A stretch of 64,000 nucleotides of DNA from Acholoe squamosa (taxonomy: Eukaryota > Annelida > Polychaeta > Phyllodocida > Polynoidae), in the NCBI GenBank assembly GCA_949317995.1, contig OX439051.1, forward strand, positions 45,759,250 through 45,823,249. The letters run 5' to 3'. Positions 10,187-21,851 of this stretch are shown in pieces. The first letter of the stretch is position 1. Each line of letters begins with the position of its first letter. A model generated the notes under the pieces. It searched no databases. It worked only from the letters and a program-made list of their open reading frames with translations, and was not told the origin of the DNA. The translations under genes and the position numbers were made by a program.

Positions 10187-11243
10187 AACGCAGCTAGACG
10201 ACAAGCCATCCTTCCAAAGATTTACGGGGGCGTAAAAACCTGGAAAGAATGGTTTTCGAACTTTACTGACGACATGTGATGCAATGCATGGACCCCAAGG
10301 AGGCCATGCCACACCAGAATTGCTGCCTGAAACACGGTCCAGGCCGGATAGCTGTTGAGAAATGGAATGAAGTATACTTCGAAAGAGGGACATTCCAGCA
10401 GTTAGTCGAGATTGCCAGTATTTTGCTGTACAACCTAGTGAGTGAAGATTCTTTTATGCTCTTCAAGAAGCTAACACAGAAACCTCAGGAATCATTTCGA
10501 GCCTACGGATACGAGCTGCAGTCTCTGTTACAGAGGGCCCGCCCAGGCACCAACCCCTCAGACAAATACTTTCTGAACGATTTGTTACCACAATTCATGC
10601 AAGGACTTCGAGATGAAGACCAACAGCAAGCAGCCATAGATGCTTGGAAGGGTAGAAACCCCACCCTTATGGATCTGTTCGAAGGAATCGAGTGCTGGAC
10701 AGTAAAGAAGACCCTCATGGCGGGGAAAGTGGAAATTAAGACCACAAACACCAAAGTTTGTGCAAGTACTAGCACTAGTACAACCCCCATGTCAGGGATA
10801 CACCAACTGACACACCCAGAAATGGCAGACAATGATTTTGAGATCATTGAAATTGAGGAGGAGGACGGAAGCATCTCCGCCGTACAAGTGAAAAGAGATG
10901 TGAAGCGTAAGTATATTCCTCGAAGAATAACAGAGCTCGAGGGGAGACAAGACCCACCACAGATAATCGAACTACAGAGATGGCTATAAGCCGCCCTCCA
11001 AGGCAACCTGTAGCAAGAGCCCCTGCTCCACCTGAGCCACTGGACATGAAAAAGATGATGGAAGATTTCATGAAAACGTTCGCTGAGACGATGTACACTA
11101 GACCTGAACGACGTAGGGTAGATCGAAGCAGGCTACGCTGCTACCGTTGTCAAGAGATGGGACACCATGCTCATGAGTGCACGGCCCCAAAGCCCGTGCT
11201 ATCCCGAATTAATAACGTAGAGAAGCCTGAAGAGGAAAACTAA
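10187..11243 (+). pseudogene. gag remnant, copy B
   Basis: Homology to copy C gag begins near ARRQAILPKI (about 10196). The frame is broken at TGA 10277-10279 and again near 10975. Between the breaks, 10276-10989 encodes capsid-like sequence (LTQKPQESFRAYGYELQSLL and FMQGLRDEDQQQ). The last part has the CCHC zinc knuckle CYRCQEMGHHAHEC (about 11139-11180) and ends EEN at TAA 11241-11243. The coiled-coil and Gly-rich N-terminal half seen in copy C is absent, so the remnant starts almost directly after the LTR. Confidence 0.85.
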
Positions 11244-11257
11244 AGAGGGTCACATCT

Positions 11258-11557
11258 GTGGCAAAGGATGTGTTCCGTAATTCGAAAATCTGCCAAAATG
11301 CCACCACTGGTGAGCCCGAGTTAGTTGGAGAGTCAGTACCTTCTGGGGGACTGGTATGTGGGAAGGATCCGCCCACCCCAGTCCGAGCCGGGGGCTTCGA
11401 CGGGGTAGGGACAAATGAGGGTCGGAACCCAGGCGAGAGATCCTGCGTCGAAGAAGAGGGAGGTTGGGTTGAAGGTTGGGCGGCACACCTCCCCCCGAAC
11501 CATCCATGTGTAACCTTTTTGAAGGGTTTTGGATGGGAGATCGGTGATTCTCAGTAA
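11258..11557 (+). pseudogene. pol, pre-protease segment, copy B
   Basis: In the -1 frame relative to gag, as in copy A. It ends with AAHLPPNHPCVTFLKGFGW, which is equivalent to AHLPPGHPCLEFLKGCG of copy A, and then meets an in-frame TAA at 11555-11557. The same frame resumes afterwards as the protease. It is a nonsense-interrupted part of pol, not an independent gene. Confidence 0.7.
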
Positions 11558-11587
11558 CAACTCCGATTTGCACAGAATTCCTCTCCT

Positions 11588-12811
11588 TTGGGGGGGAAGC
11601 GTTGGTACATTGCTGTATCGGTGAAGGGGCGGACTGGAGAATTTTTGATTGACACTGGTGCCAGCCATTCATGTGTCTCGAGAAAATTCTTCAATCTGGT
11701 GTCCGGCAACCATGAGACACTACCTGTTGGTGTTAATGCTTGCATGGCCGACAGTAGCCAGATGCAGACTTTTGGCAAGACGTTCATACAGATTGGAATG
11801 GGGGGCTACGAGTATGTGATGAGCTCCACCATTGCCAACATAAGTGAAGATGGAATAATCGGTTTGGATTTCGCAAGCTTGTATGGCGCTGTGTTGGATC
11901 CCCGTTTCGGGATGTTGAAAATTCGGCAACCATACAACTGCGAGATCCCATATTTATTGAGACATGTGTCTTCGGTAGGCCGAACTAGCAAGGTGTTACA
12001 CACGCTTGACACTGCCGATGCAAAGCCATTCAAAATACCCTATAGGAGACTACCGCTGAAAAAGAAAATGGAGGCCGAAATGCAAATTCTCGATCAGTTG
12101 GAAAAGGGGGTTATTGTGCCCAGCACGAGCCCCTGGTCCAGCCCCGTGTGTATGACTACGAAGAAGGACGGATCTATCCGATTCTGCATAGATTACCGGA
12201 AGTTGAATGGTCTGACTAAAAAGAATTCCTATCCCTTACCAAGGATAGACGAGACTTTACACTCTCTAGGGGGAAACAAATATTTTTGTACCCTGGATCT
12301 CCAATCCGGGTATTGGCAAATCAGGATGGACCCGAAGGACATGGAGAAAACTGCTTTCTCGAGCCACATGGGTTTGTTCCAATACAATGTCTTACCTTTT
12401 CGGCTGTGTAATGCACCAGCCACTTTCGAAGCTATGATGGAGGAGATGCTAAGTGACCTTCTCTGGAAGAGTTGCTTGGTATACCCTGACGATGTCATAG
12501 TATTCGGGAAGACTTTCGAGGACTGTATTCACAACCTCCAGTTAGTCCTAAAGAGGATACTATCTAATGGTCTGAAATTAAAGGCTAAGAAATGTAATCT
12601 ATTCAAAACATCTATTACTTATCTTGGTCGTATAATAACTCCCGACGGCGTAAAAGCCAACCCTGAAAAACTCCGGACAGTGTCCAAGTGGCATAAATGC
12701 GAAGGAAATAAGATCCTTCCTAGGGTTCTGCTCGTACTATCGAGATTTCCTCCCGAACTATTCTTAAGTGAGCTCTCCTTTACAAATATTAGCACATTGG
12801 ACTCCAGGTAG
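11588..12811 (+). pseudogene. pol, protease fused by deletion to RT, copy B
   Basis: The protease active site is FLIDTGASHSC (about 11641-11673), followed by GIIGLDFASLYGAVLD. The sequence then passes from LLRHVSSVG almost directly to SKVLHTLDTADAKPF. Copy A has about 140 more residues between these points, so roughly 430 bp were lost in frame. RT follows with SPWSSPVCMTTKKDG, SYPLPRIDETLHSLGG and FCTLDLQSGYWQI. The catalytic box reads YPDD (12482-12493) where copy A has YLDD; both aspartates remain. The frame is lost near 12710-12770. Confidence 0.85.
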
Positions 12812-13415
12812 AGCAAAGGAACGTTTTCCCTGGGGAGATGAACAAAATGCAGCCTTTGAGCAAATAAAACACCTGTTTGCTAACACACCAGTATTAAAAT
12901 ATCCTACAGTGGATGATCATTTCATACTGGACACCGACGCTAGCAATGATAGCATTTGCGCAGCCCTGTTGCAGGTCCAGGACGGGGTCGAAGTACCTAT
13001 TGCTTTCGCTAGTAACACACTGAATAGGGCACAACGAAACTATTGCACCACTAAATGTGAGTTGCTGGCTCTGGTGGTATATACCAAAAAGTTTCGACAC
13101 TTCCTATGGGGCACCGATTTTACACTTCGAACGGACCATTCCTCCCTGAGGTGGCTCCTTAACTTCAAGGACGCCGAAGGAATGATTGGCCGTTGGCTGG
13201 CACACCTGTCAGAATTTGGGTTGGAGCATAGCCAGATCCAACACCGAGCGGGTTCGAAGTATGTTGATGCGGATGCCCTATCGCGAAGGCCCATTAGAAA
13301 ATGCCAGAAAATCGATTGTGATGATTGTAGAGCCCACAACGCGGTAGTTGCTACAGTTCGAAACAGACAGGTCGAACCCCTATCGTATGCCTGTACGGAA
13401 AATGTTGTAGAATGA
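12768..13415 (+). pseudogene. pol, RNase H region, copy B; integrase lost
   Basis: The connection/RNase H part resumes in a new frame: LAHWTPGRAKERFPWGDEQ, FILDTDASNDSICAALLQV and RTDHSSLRWLLNFKDAEG, ending near ENVVE at TGA 13413-13415. A short further stretch (to about 13530) still matches the region before integrase in copy A. The sequence then changes to the pre-ORF3 spacer. No HHCC or DDE residues are present, so the whole integrase (about 1.3 kb) is deleted. This copy could not integrate. Confidence 0.85.
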
Positions 13416-13732
13416 CCAACAGAGACTATCCAACATTTCCAACAAGTTGATCCCACAATCAAGAGAGTGATTTCATTCCTGACACCAATGCAAAGCCCGA
13501 ACGGCCTGCATTATCCCTCGAGACAGAGAAAGATAAATGCAGTGGCGCATGCGTGTTGGTCTCGCTTTGCTTGTTGTGACCCTAATATCACTCACAGCAT
13601 GCGAACCGTCTTACAGGGGTAAGACGTGCCGCTGTTTCTCTTAAGCTTCTATAGCAAAGGAATCCAGATACCACCGATTAACTTAGTCTCTGTACGAAGG
13701 AGGGCAAACCCTGAGCCGTCTGAGCCCGAAAT

Positions 13733-14506
13733 ATGGCTCAGTCGGAGGTGGTGGCGACCGTAACGGCCAATCTTGATGGGCACCCGACCCCACTTCGAGC
13801 CCAGGACGAAGCACCCCGAAGTCCAGCAGTTGAACTGATGGACACCACTGAAATGGAGCCGTGTCTTCCCGAGTCGACTCCAGATACCTTGAGCATCCCT
13901 AGGGGTGCAGAATTAACTGCTCCAGCTGCAATGACACCACGATCGAAGGCATCTGAAGGAACCACACCTTCGGTCATTATCGAAGTCCTGGTGACTCTGC
14001 CGGACCGACCCCCAGCCGTCGCATACGTGAATGTGACCAAAGGATTCATCTGGATGGCCACAGGTAAAAACCGATATTGTCCACCGAAATACCTGTGTCT
14101 CAAAGGTGAGCCACCACAGTTGATTCCTTACGATTTACAAACCATAATCTGCCGAGGATGCACCGAGTTAGGGGTCTCTGACTTTGCCGACATCTGGTTC
14201 GAAAATTACTTCGGACTAGCTGAAGCCATGTGCATCAGCGATGGTCTAGTTGCCGTCGTTAATGCTATATGCGAGGATGACCGAATTAGGTCACAGACAG
14301 CATACCTGCTGCTGTACAGCCTAGTTGGGTTCGAGGAGCGCTTGCCAAGCATCCACTCACCCGAAGTCCTCCTACCACATGGATCTTCCCAAGAACGCAC
14401 CTATAGGCCAGGGGCTGATAGGGCCCACCATGCACCCTCCAACATCCCAACGCAACAGGTATTTTTTCGATCCTTAGGGTCCCCTGAACAAGATGCAAGA
14501 TGTTAA
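13733..14506 (+). pseudogene. ORF3 N-terminal segment, copy B
   Basis: ATG at 13733. The start is Ser/Thr/Pro-rich and acidic (MAQSEVVATV, ELMDTTEME), like copy A ORF3. A more ordered stretch follows (AYVNVTKGFIWMATGKNRY, IICRGCTELGVSDFADIW). The segment runs into the insertion boundary near 14500, so the last 10-20 residues are probably not element-derived. Similarity to copy A in the ordered part is weak by eye; position and the N-terminal motif carry the assignment. Confidence 0.55.
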
Positions 14507-16394
14507 CATTGATTATCTTGGGATGCATTACCGGTTTTTGCTCATTATCCATGTGTGGGGTCAGACCACTTTTGGGTCAATTTTAGTACCCTGTTATTCA
14601 AGGGATACACTCCTTCCCAAAGCTCTAATACTACCTTACCATGTCTGGATCCTAAAGCTCTTGGTCTTGTTGGAAAGAGAACATAATAAGCTTTTCATTA
14701 AGCCCTACTATATATTTTTAAGTTCAGATTTGAGTGTACCAGAAGGTCGGGAAGACGGAAGATTAAAATCATAAAGTTCCTTTTTTAACTGAAAACTTTT
14801 AAAGCACTCCAGATACATGCATAAAACTTACCCTTATCACCCATCTAACCACAAAATCTAGTATTATTTCTGTAGGCCAAACCTGTCTGAGTAATATGAG
14901 ACATTTTGCAGCATTCCTTGATGACTATGACCCATGTTATTGCCACAGACGCGAAGACAGTACCTTGAGCTAATATGATGCTGTTCCATTTCAATAAACT
15001 CCCTCTTTATGTAAATGGATGTTTCCATGCTAAATCTTTATCAATTTAGCTGATTCTTAGGTTAAAAAGGGTGCTGATTAAGAATATGGATGTTTCTACT
15101 TGATAAGATTTAATGGCGAGGCTGTATATGGCTGAAATTCAAAATGGCCGACAATAGATTCAAATGTCACTTTGCCTAGCAACAGCAGCTTTGCATAGCA
15201 ACCAGGCCTGAAAATATGTTTGCATGTGCAAATCTTCATGGTTTCCTTTCAGCAACTTACTCCCATGATGTAAACTTGCATATAACTCTTCTGTGACTTC
15301 CATCATAGACTAGGAATATAGGTGATAACAGGTTTGCTAGGTTGTTTGGTGGCCTAACAATAGCAGTTTTGTATAGCAACAGAGCCTAGATTCTTATCTG
15401 TAGGTACATACTTGTCTATAGTCTCCCCTCAAGGACATAGGTCACTGATTTCAAATTGCATATAACTCCCCTCTGCACATCACACAGTATGAACATAAGT
15501 AGTAAATGGTTGCTCTGTCATTTGGTTGCCTATCAACTGCAGCTTTACATAGAACCCAGTGTCCGAATCTATGAAGATAGTCACAGATAAGTGTAGGGTC
15601 TTGCCTCAAGAATGCACATCTCAGAATAGAAGTACATATAACAGGTTGCAAGGTTGTGTGCTTGATGTCAGTCTACCTTTTAAAACTATCTAATTGACAA
15701 AGACCATATGAGATAATGATAAAATGATGAAACATTTTTACATCCACACCATGTATATATTTTGTATATACATATCCATGCATACATGTATCTCAGGTCA
15801 TTCATGATTACACAAGATTGTAATTCCTAACAACTGCCCCATGCCCCCATGCCAAATTTCTGGAACCACTGTCATACTATCAAAGTTTACTAATGCTGGT
15901 ACTGATAACATACATACAGAATACAGAAGATTAGCTCTCAGTCTCAGTCTCATAAGGTAATGCATGTGTAATTGATTATCCCAAAAGCCTTGGGCAGCCT
16001 ACTTGTCTGAAAGTAGGGGCAAGGTGGAATTTGCCTTGACCTTAGGCAGTGCAGGTTTCATTCACATATTAATAAAATGAAAGAGAAGGCTTGGAATATA
16101 ACTGTACCATTCTCAGTATATTCTCGCCTCTGTTACCTCCCGAGAGCACCAGGCCCAGTGCTATCCATCCTCAGATATCTCTGAACATTATATTCTGGTT
16201 CAACGTCTTTCATTAACTCACAGGGGTGTGATCCCAACAGCTGGGGATTAAACTGCTGTACATTTGTGACAAGCCACGCTGATCTGTTAGAGTTCATTAT
16301 CCCCAGCACATATGGTGTAGTCAATTACTAGTTGACCCAAGCCATACTACTGAAGGCCACTGGCACACAGTCCTTTAGTATCTTCTACCAATCC
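14507..16394. mobile_element. Foreign insertion splitting ORF3 of copy B
   Basis: About 1.9 kb with different base composition from the flanks (AT-rich, no codon bias) lies between two parts of ORF3. It has three diverged tandem units of about 180 bp beginning near 15175, 15352 and 15529, each opening with a CCTAnCAAnnGCAGnTTTnnATAG pattern and containing GCATATAACTC or CATATAAC. I could not find clear terminal inverted repeats or an encoded protein, so the element type is unknown. The borders are approximate. Confidence 0.5.
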
Positions 16395-17078
16395 AGTTTG
16401 AATAAATGGGTCAATGCCCGAACTGGATTCACCAACTACACCCCGAAATGCTTCATGGACTGCCAGTGCTACACTGACAGTTACTTGATTCCTCCAGCCA
16501 CTAACCGTGATGGCGAGAGTGATGAAGGAGAATGGATGAAAATCCTAAAGAAAGATTCCGGCCCCACGAAATTTTATCGCGTGTGGGTGGCTTCCCTCGG
16601 AGACATGGTAAAGACGCCTAAGTCTTACTATGGCTTCGAGCACCGCACGAAGCTGCAGTATGCCGCTTCGAATTGGGCACCGACCAACCCGACCTGCCCC
16701 TTCGAGATTTGTGTCAACAAGTCAGAGAAAGAGAGAGTCTGGCCCAGCAAGGACTCCTTCTTCCGACATCTCGTTAAGCATCATATGCACCATGCCCCGG
16801 TGTATAGGTGCACCAACGAGAAGAACCAGAACCAAAGGTGCCAGGGACTGAAAACCATGAGGTGAGGACGCATGGCTGAGCATTTGGCTCAGGTACATGG
16901 CCTCAAAGCCAGTGACGCTCGACTTAAGGCCCTGAAGCTCCACGAACACCTGATGACAAAGTGGGAACAAATGACCTCCGAGGAGAGACACTCGATCACT
17001 TTGAGAACCGACCACTTCTGTCACTCAGTCGAGGGGAAGCAGGATGCCTACTTCCTCAAAAATGTATGCTCCCATTGA
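16395..17078 (+). pseudogene. ORF3 Cys/His module, copy B
   Basis: Aligns by eye with copy A ORF3: WVNARTGF, CFMDC (about 16450), CPFEIC (about 16697), FFRHLVKHHMHHAPVYRC (about 16760-16812), then a second half HLAQVHGLKASDAR and LHEHLMTKWEQ. A TGA at 16863-16865 interrupts the same frame between the two halves. The Cys and His positions match copy A although many other residues differ, which is the pattern expected for a metal-binding fold kept by selection before decay. Right of about 17040 the frame is no longer recognisable. Confidence 0.7.
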
Positions 17079-17175
17079 TTTGACATGTCTGCAGAAATGC
17101 ACTGATCTGTCAAAGTGCAGAGGAAGGACCTCGACGCAGTAGACCGTAACGGGAGGCCACATCCGCACCCTGGCG

Positions 17176-17976
17176 GTGACCCTCGATCTTGTGACACTAA
17201 GCGACCCAGATCCGAGTCAGAATCCCCAGCCCCGAAACCTGACCACAAGAAAAGATCCCCCAACCCTAGCAAGATCTTGGGAAAGGCATCTCAAGACCTT
17301 ACGAGTATGGAGCATGTCTCTAGGCTCGAGTAGTTACCAACCCTCAGCGGGGACCTCGACTGGTACCCATCAGACCTGGTTCAAGGGTCAGACCACCCTG
17401 TCCCACTCAGACTGGATGAGAGGTGACGCGGAAGCCACCCCACGATACCAGGGCACCCTGGAAGAAGATGCCTTGCTCCAGAGGCTCAAGGAGGCACCTG
17501 ACCCAGACAAATTCCCCACACTGACTGACAATCAGAAACCAGGCCACGAATGCCAGACCCTACTACCGTCTGGGAAACTGAAGCCTATGGGTCCACCGGC
17601 TAATCCTGCCACCACCTCCGCTCGTGGACGGGCCCAACCAGTGGACTCGAAGCGACCAGGCAGGGAGCTGGTGATGAAGGACCCCACCCAGTCATTACCC
17701 AAGGCTGGAAGGGGGCGTGGTGTCACCATCGACGAAAGTGGGGCGCTGACAGGATCGTCTCAACGACCCGGCACTACCACCCCATCCCCGAATGCCACTG
17801 CCACTTGGAGCTCTGCCTACGAGAGCAGCTCAGATTCACACACGACTCCTGTTGCAGCGCCTCCAGTCAGGAACATGAGAACCACCAATGTGCTACACTT
17901 GGTGAAGTCAAACCTCGAACTGGAGGACCCCGATGATTATATCAAGCATCGGACACAGGAGTCCTGTGATATCTAG
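17176..17976 (+). pseudogene. ORF3 linker region, copy B
   Basis: A low-complexity Pro/Ser/Thr/Lys-rich frame. Within it, KFPTLTDNQKPGHECQTL and PSGKLKPMG correspond to NFPSLNQGPGPESQTL and KDGRLMPKK in copy A, which places it correctly in ORF3. It ends at a stop at 17974-17976; a short gap separates it from the C-terminal segment. No domain is recognised. Confidence 0.6.
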
Positions 17977-18108
17977 GCCGATGTCTTTAAGGCATGGCAA
18001 GACAGACATATTAGTCAAGCGACCGGATACCTTCATGGTGTGACCGAGGGTGTCTTCGAATGCCTGCATGAGATACAGTGACAGGAAATATCCCGGATCT
18101 CCCAAGAC

Positions 18109-18519
18109 ATGCAGGGGCAAGCGAGGGACCAACTTCGGACCTTGCTCCAGTGTGAAAACGAGGTGAAAGCCATGAAACTGAAATATGAGACCGAACTTCA
18201 AGAACTATGGAGGCAGTATGACCATCAGGACGTTCGATTCATGGCAGTGTTCGGCTGTTTCATGAAAGACTGGGATGGCACTCCGGAAAGTGCGTTTGAG
18301 AAACTCCAGGGCAAACTTCAGGAGGCCAGACAGCTCAAGGCGGACATTGAATCCTTTGGGTTCATGAGTGTGTCCACCCCGAAGCACTCTGCCCCTGAGC
18401 CTGGAGACCCAGCCGGACCTCGAAGGGAACCCGAAGCTGCCATCGCTGCCCCGACCACTGCCACAGTTAACCCAATCGAAACCCCGAACCCAACTCCTGG
18501 AGTAGCCAGTAATCCCTGA
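18109..18519 (+). pseudogene. ORF3 C-terminal segment, copy B
   Basis: A helical, charged stretch (VKAMKLKYETELQELWRQYD) is followed by FMAVFGCFMKDWDGTPESA (about 18240-18296), which is the best conserved part of ORF3 (copy A: FMRVFGVDLDEWDGTPESA). A Pro/Thr-rich tail of about 75 residues extends beyond the end of copy A. It stops at TGA 18517-18519. Confidence 0.7.
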
Positions 18520-19595
18520 TTCAGCCCCCGTGGTTCACAACCTAATAAGTCTGGACTCTGAACCAGAAACCAGCCCTGGTGAGACAGTAATGGAGACAGA
18601 CTTATAAGTTCCCGATGTAGTAAATTACAGTTATTGACCTGACTCTCTATAGGGAACTATTGAATACATTGCCCTTGAGACCCGAACCATGCCCCCCTCG
18701 AAGGATCCAGGACGGATGCAGACCTAGGCAACCCAATGGACAAATCTACATCTTCCCATCTTGATCAGGGCACATCACACAGCAACGCGGCTTGCCACCG
18801 CCAAGTCCATCATTCACCGATTGGATCTGCAGACAAGCAGTGAACATCCCGAAGACACCCCCGAAGTATATTACTATTGTGCAGCAGACCCACTACACTT
18901 GTGGGCTGCTATAGATTTGTATATTGTATATTATATAGTTAACCACTATTTTCCTACCTGATGTACAGTATTTACTCTATAGAAATATAGACCTTAACAT
19001 AGTAAACTAGGTTCGATTTCATAAATATTTTTCTATTTATCACTACTAAGAAGTTAATTGGTGCTACAAACCTACGAGATCTGTAACTCGAAGTATGTAT
19101 ATTTGCTTTTAAAGTACTTCTCAGGTACCAACCTAATGTGTTCATATGATATTTCAGGTTAATAGTGGTGTATATATATAAATGTAAAAAAAACACATTT
19201 ACTGTAAACTGTGTTAAAAAAAAAACTTGTATATAGGGTTCATATGTGAACTATAAAAATTTTCTTTTCGGGTTATGTAACATATATTAACATAAATAAT
19301 TATGAACATGGTATGTCATTAATAACATACGTTAATACTCTGATGTACGGATTTGAACATGTTCGAACTTGTCTTAATCCCTCTCCAATTATGTTTATAG
19401 TGTATTAATATGTTTGATTTACCTTAAATAATTCTATGTGGCCTACTCCTACTACTAAGACGTCACACAAATGAAATATCACGTTCTACTTCGAACTCTT
19501 GTTTATTACGTCGAGCCCTTTAATGTAGAATAACGAAATCGTTCTACTTTAAATATGTTTTTTTGTACAGCCTTTCCTTATTCTGGTGGGGGTAG
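18520..19595 (+). other. 3' non-coding region of copy B with polypurine tract
   Basis: AT-rich, no coding frame. It resembles the copy A 3' region in places (CAGCAGACC... then TATATTGTATATTATATAG near 18880-18940). It ends in GGTGGGGGTAG before the LTR. Confidence 0.5.
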
Positions 19596-19953
19596 TGTAG
19601 GGGCTCGTAGATCGTGAAATAGTGTGAGCGTCTTCCTCAAGAGGGCGTTTCGAGCGGTGTGCCCATCACCGGTAGTCACTAGAGGTCCTTATGACCCCTG
19701 GTTGCTGCGGGGTGGTGGCAGCACTGTTCGCCTTCCTCCAGCTCCTACCTGGGGCTGGGGAAGGCGTTAGTCTGGCTCTGCCTGTCGACGTAGTCAGACC
19801 ACTTCTTATCGAGCTTAACATTTCATTAAGCAACCTATATCGAGGTAGATGTAAACCATACACCGAAATAAACACGTGCCAGTTGCACTAACCCGAGATC
19901 CCTTGTCTGGTTTTCACTTCAAACTATTCAAGTGGTTCATTCGAACTACTACA
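19596..19953 (+). repeat. 3' LTR of copy B
   Basis: Starts TGTAGGGGCTCG after a polypurine tract and ends near CTACTACA, comparable to CCACCACA at the end of the copy C LTR. It contains GACGTAGTCAGACC (compare ACGTCAGAG in the other LTRs) and AAATAAACACG at 19866-19876 as a polyadenylation signal. It is clearly diverged from the 9769 LTR, so A and B belong to different subfamilies. Confidence 0.6.
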
Positions 19954-20135
19954 CTGCTAAGACACAACCTTTAATAAGTGATGCTTTAGCAGTGCTTTCT
20001 AAGTGATGCACATGCAGTGACTAGTAACCACTGCTATGTTCCAGCTAGTAAACACTGCAAGTCAAGCCATTATCAAGTAATGATAGACAACAGCTAGTAA
20101 ACTACTGATATGTAACTTTTAATAAGTGATGCATT
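19954..20135. repeat. CTAGTAAACACTGCAAGT repeat field, left block
   Basis: Degenerate short repeats built on CTAGTAAACACTGC and TTTAATAAGTGATGC. The 45-bp stretch around 20019-20063 recurs at 22638-22684 on the other side of the LINE with few differences. The LINE therefore inserted into, or was caught between, units of one array. Confidence 0.65.
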
Positions 20136-20356
20136 GATGTTTGATGTTTGAAACGTGTTTATTGGCCAATAAATATCACATCACAATGGCGCTCTTCTTA
20201 TAAATCAGCCATAGTAAATATACAGTTCAGTCACCATGTTACATTTTCGTTTAACAAATAGAGAATAAACAAGTGGGTTTCCATGAATCTCAAAATTCTT
20301 CTTTTAAATCTGGTATATATCTCATTATGTAATTCATATGCCAACATAGGATCTCG

Positions 20357-21586
20357 TTAACTCAGTATTCTCTTTTTGAACAAATCTTTTTCCTCGAGAT
20401 TTTGAACATCTGCAGTTAAGCGGTCCCACAATAACATACCTCTATAAAGAGGGCTTTTTCTGTATAGTTCACATGTTGGACGACTGACCTTTAATTTCAG
20501 TTTATTATTACCTCGCAATATCCTAGTCGGGACAATTACATTTTCTGGGTCCTTCACATATCGATGTATAATCACCAGTATCATTCGCTCTCTTCTAACT
20601 AATAATGGTACGGTATCAGTTCTAGCTAGCAAATCTTCTACATGTACATCCTGAGGATCTCTGATTCGCATACACATACGCAGGCAATTATTCTGTATCA
20701 CTTCAAGATGGTTCACTATTCTTTCAGGACCGCTATCTATTATAAAGTTACAATATTCAAAAGTCGGCAGGACCATATGTTTATATATTTTCAATGCTGT
20801 CTCACTGTCTAGATAGCGCACAATGTTTGACAGTTGGGCCAATTTTGCATTGGCCATAGACTCCACCTTCCTACAATGTAGCTTAAAGTTTAGATCACTG
20901 TCTATGATTACCCCAAGATAATTAAATTGCTTCACAGTATTAATTACCTTTCCATCCAGATATAGGATAGGTACATGTATTCTTATTCTGTCAGAGTGAC
21001 ACCATAGTGCTTTGGTCTTTTTTACATTCATTGTGAGCATATTTTTTTCACACCATTGTTGTACTCTCATGAGATCAGCCTGAACTAACTCAGCCATTAT
21101 ATCCGTACTACGGCCATTCAATACGACGGCTATATCATCCGCATATAGATAGTACTCACTGTTTTGGAAACAATTTATAATATCATTTAAATATACAATA
21201 AATAGTAAAGGGCCCAGCACTGTGCCTTGTGCCACACCACAGTTCAATATTCTTTGTGTTGATGTATCTCCATTCGCTTTGGTTACCTGATATCTATTCA
21301 TTAAGAAACTTTTCATCCATCTTATACAACTCACATCGCACCCAATATGCTGTAGTTTTGATAATATGATGTCCAGATTTACCGTATTAAAGGCCTTTTT
21401 CAGGTCGAGAAATATCACCACAGAGAAAACACCTCTATTCCTGGCTTCACATAGATATTGAGTTAAACCAAACGTCGCATTTACTGTAGATCTTCCAGGC
21501 ATAAAGCCAAATTGTTTTTTACTTATTATGTCATTATTTATTAGATGCCTCATAATTTGGGCATGTACATGTTTTTCGATTAACAT
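20357..21586 (-). pseudogene. LINE reverse transcriptase, C-terminal part
   Basis: A 409-codon frame. Early residues (LIEKHVHAQIMRHL) match the RT finger region; then KKQFGFMPGRSTV, VIFLDLKKAFNTV, GVAQGTVLGPLLFIVYLND and YLYADDIAVVLNG carry all catalytic positions. A thumb region with FNYLGVIIDSDL and a C-terminal YRGMLLWDRLTADV follow. It ends at TAA in 20357-20359. The domain is intact but its start is out of frame with the upstream part, near 21580. Confidence 0.88.
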
Positions 21587-21851
21587 TTGTCATTGTGATG
21601 GGCCTCCAATTGGTGACATCGCTAAGTGGCCCGTCTTTAGGTAAAGGTACAACATATCCTATCTTTAAATCACTCGGGATATTCCCTAGCAACAAAGATC
21701 TATTAATGAACTCCTGCAATAGTTCCGGCCTGGTTAATAAACAGTCACGCAATACATTAGTTCTTACATGAGCAATACAAGAGCTCTTACTTCCATCCAC
21801 TGTCTTCAATACCTTTATACAGGAGGCACTCGTGATATTATTAATACTCAT
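21534..21851 (-). pseudogene. LINE RT, N-terminal fragment
   Basis: Encodes the pre-RT region and first fingers (SLLLGNIPSDLKIGYVVPL, TNWRPITM). The frame then runs out of homology and overlaps the next segment. A small deletion and frameshift near 21575-21590 removes the residues normally found between NWRPI and the EKHVH helix. The ATG overlaps the stop of the preceding segment as ATGA, so a 1-base shift separates them. Confidence 0.75.

Larger units (their letters stand above)
10139..19953 (+). mobile_element. Ty3/Gypsy LTR retrotransposon, copy B (heavily deleted)
   Basis: Same gene order as copy A but diverged in sequence and badly damaged. The gag N-terminus is absent, several frames are broken, about 140 codons are missing between protease and RT, and integrase is gone. 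ORF3 is split by a foreign insertion of about 1.9 kb. The 3' end has a purine tract (GGTGGGGGTAG, 19585-19595) and an LTR of about 358 bp. It cannot move on its own. It is useful because it shows which parts of ORF3 are conserved. Confidence 0.85.

Noticed and set aside
9887..10279. 130-codon frame across the LTR
   Set aside because: Most of it reads through LTR sequence. Only its last 30 codons correspond to gag of copy B, and those are annotated there.
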